In this document: piece by piece, positions 63,270 through 64,000 of the stretch
How the letters are laid out: every line of letters starts with the position of its first letter
How positions within the stretch are numbered: the first letter of the stretch is position 1
Assembly: GCA_016285345.1 (NCBI GenBank)
Contig: JAEEQN010000001.1
Location: 1-64,000 of the forward strand
Length of the DNA: 64,000 bases
From: Victivallales bacterium
Lineage (GTDB): Bacteria; Verrucomicrobiota; Lentisphaeria; Victivallales; UBA1829
Reading direction: 5' to 3'
Program-made: the position numbers and the translations under genes
The notes under the pieces: generated by a model
Databases searched by the model: none
Seen by the model: only the letters and a program-made list of their open reading frames with translations
What the model was told of the DNA's origin: nothing

Positions 63270-64000
63270 ATGGGCGCTTTCTACCTGATTTCCGGCAACG
63301 AGGACTACGCGGTCAAGGAGCGCGCCAACGAGATGATGCGCGCGCTCTGCGGCGACCCGCCGGACGACAACCCGTCGCTGGAGATCATCCGGGGCGACTC
63401 GGACAACGAGAAAGCGCCCCAGGTTTTGGACAAACTCCTGCTGTCGCTGGACTCCCCGGCGTTCTTCTCCAGCGAGAAGATCGTTTGGCTGAAGCATTTC
63501 CTGAAGTTCGACGAGGCGTTCTCCGAGCCCTCGACCAAGAAGAAACCGTCGCGGCTCGACCGTCTGGCGGCGTTCCTCCAGGATGGTATCCCCGCCGACA
63601 TCACGCTCGTGATCGACGGCCCCGGACTCGACCGCCGCAAGGCGTTCTACAAGGTTGCCTCAGCCGCCTGCGATGCCTCCGGCGGCAAGCTCGAATGGTT
63701 CGAGAAGGCCGACCCGAAGACCAAGGGCTTCGCGAAGATGCTCATCCGCCGGATCCAGTCCATCGTGATGGACCGCGGGAAGCGCATCGAGGACGCCGCC
63801 GCGTCGTTCCTCGCCGAGACCATCGGCGCCGACGAGGCGCGCCTGGGCACCGAGATCGAAAAGCTCCTGACCTACGCCGGAGACAAGCCGGTCGTGACGT
63901 TCGCCGACTGCCGCGAGGTATGCAGCCGCGCCACGGAAACGCTCGCCTGGGCGTTCTCGTCCGCGCTCGTGGAACGCAACTCCCGCAAGGCGCTGGAGCT
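63270..64000 (+). CDS. holA: DNA polymerase III subunit delta HolA (3' end beyond window)
   Basis: The clamp-loader delta subunit, which opens the beta clamp. The ATG at 63270 begins MGAFYLISGNEDYAVKER; the frame remains open to the end of the window (243 codons). The GNEDY-type N-terminus, the LLSLDSPAFFSSEKIVWLKHF segment, VIDGPGLDRRKAFYK and the FLAETIGADEARLGTEIEKLLTYAG lid segment match the family. It is the last gene and starts 5 bp after the M42 peptidase. Confidence 0.93.
   Translation, partial: MGAFYLISGNEDYAVKERANEMMRALCGDPPDDNPSLEIIRGDSDNEKAPQVLDKLLLSLDSPAFFSSEKIVWLKHFLKFDEAFSEPSTKKKPSRLDRLAAFLQDGIPADITLVIDGPGLDRRKAFYKVASAACDASGGKLEWFEKADPKTKGFAKMLIRRIQSIVMDRGKRIEDAAASFLAETIGADEARLGTEIEKLLTYAGDKPVVTFADCREVCSRATETLAWAFSSALVERNSRKALE

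Overview
This 64 kb window is GC-rich and densely coded. It carries housekeeping genes of a Gram-negative-type, probably strictly anaerobic bacterium. My best inference is a member of the PVC superphylum, most likely Lentisphaerae (a Victivallis-like gut organism). The reasons are a giant GreA of the chlamydial type, LPS-type heptose kinase and lipoprotein genes, a class I hybrid-cluster protein and glucuronate isomerase, and a strongly recurrent TTGAAA/TGTANANT promoter style. The taxon call is inference; no rRNA gene lies in the window.

Layout. 1-1307: 3' part of a PhoR-like sensor kinase. 1604-5939: compact + strand run hisH-hisA-aroB-dprA-comF. 5981-10866: accD, the 4.5S-type SRP RNA, rph, purM, an AI-2E-type permease and a Cys-rich protein. 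10999-16863 (-): topA-sanA-ispD-GT39, driven by a TTGACA-17-TATATT promoter. 17116-21146 (-): a moxR-DUF58-DUF4381-like-vWA (bat-type) operon. 21480-26153: an S24-like regulator without protease residues, uxaC, an IS66-like transposase that has lost its DDE segments, and a BaiN/HI0933 flavoprotein (-). 26371-33615: giant greA, a phosphoesterase, glnS, hcp and a chagasin-like lipoprotein. 33632-37649: a four-gene surface-polysaccharide cassette (WaaP-like kinase, nucleotidyltransferase, alkaline-phosphatase-superfamily enzyme, GT2). 37849-38208: tRNA-Gly, tRNA-Tyr and tRNA-Lys. 38520-46405: dnaE, a secreted helical protein, a ketoacyl-ACP synthase and dus. 46436-51578 (-): smpB, dnaJ, grpE and clpB. 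52182-56518: gltA, a YcfL-like lipoprotein, hisI and a MurB-Ddl fusion. 56606-64000: a YgjP-like metalloprotease, nitroreductase, an orphan 352-residue protein, tsaB, a GHL10 hydrolase, a lipoprotein, an M42 peptidase and the start of holA.

Most unusual signals. (1) clpB has a near-perfect sigma-54 promoter with upstream TGAGACA/TGTCTCA sites laid out like enhancer-binding-protein sites. (2) Two families of structured intergenic repeats each occur twice, and the differences between copies include compensating base pairs in the stems. (3) An IS66 TnpC-like protein is open from end to end but lacks the catalytic DDE core. (4) MurB and Ddl are fused. (5) TopA ends in three copies of a W...RGR helical module instead of zinc ribbons. 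The sigma-70-type promoters are uniform enough to read most transcription units directly.
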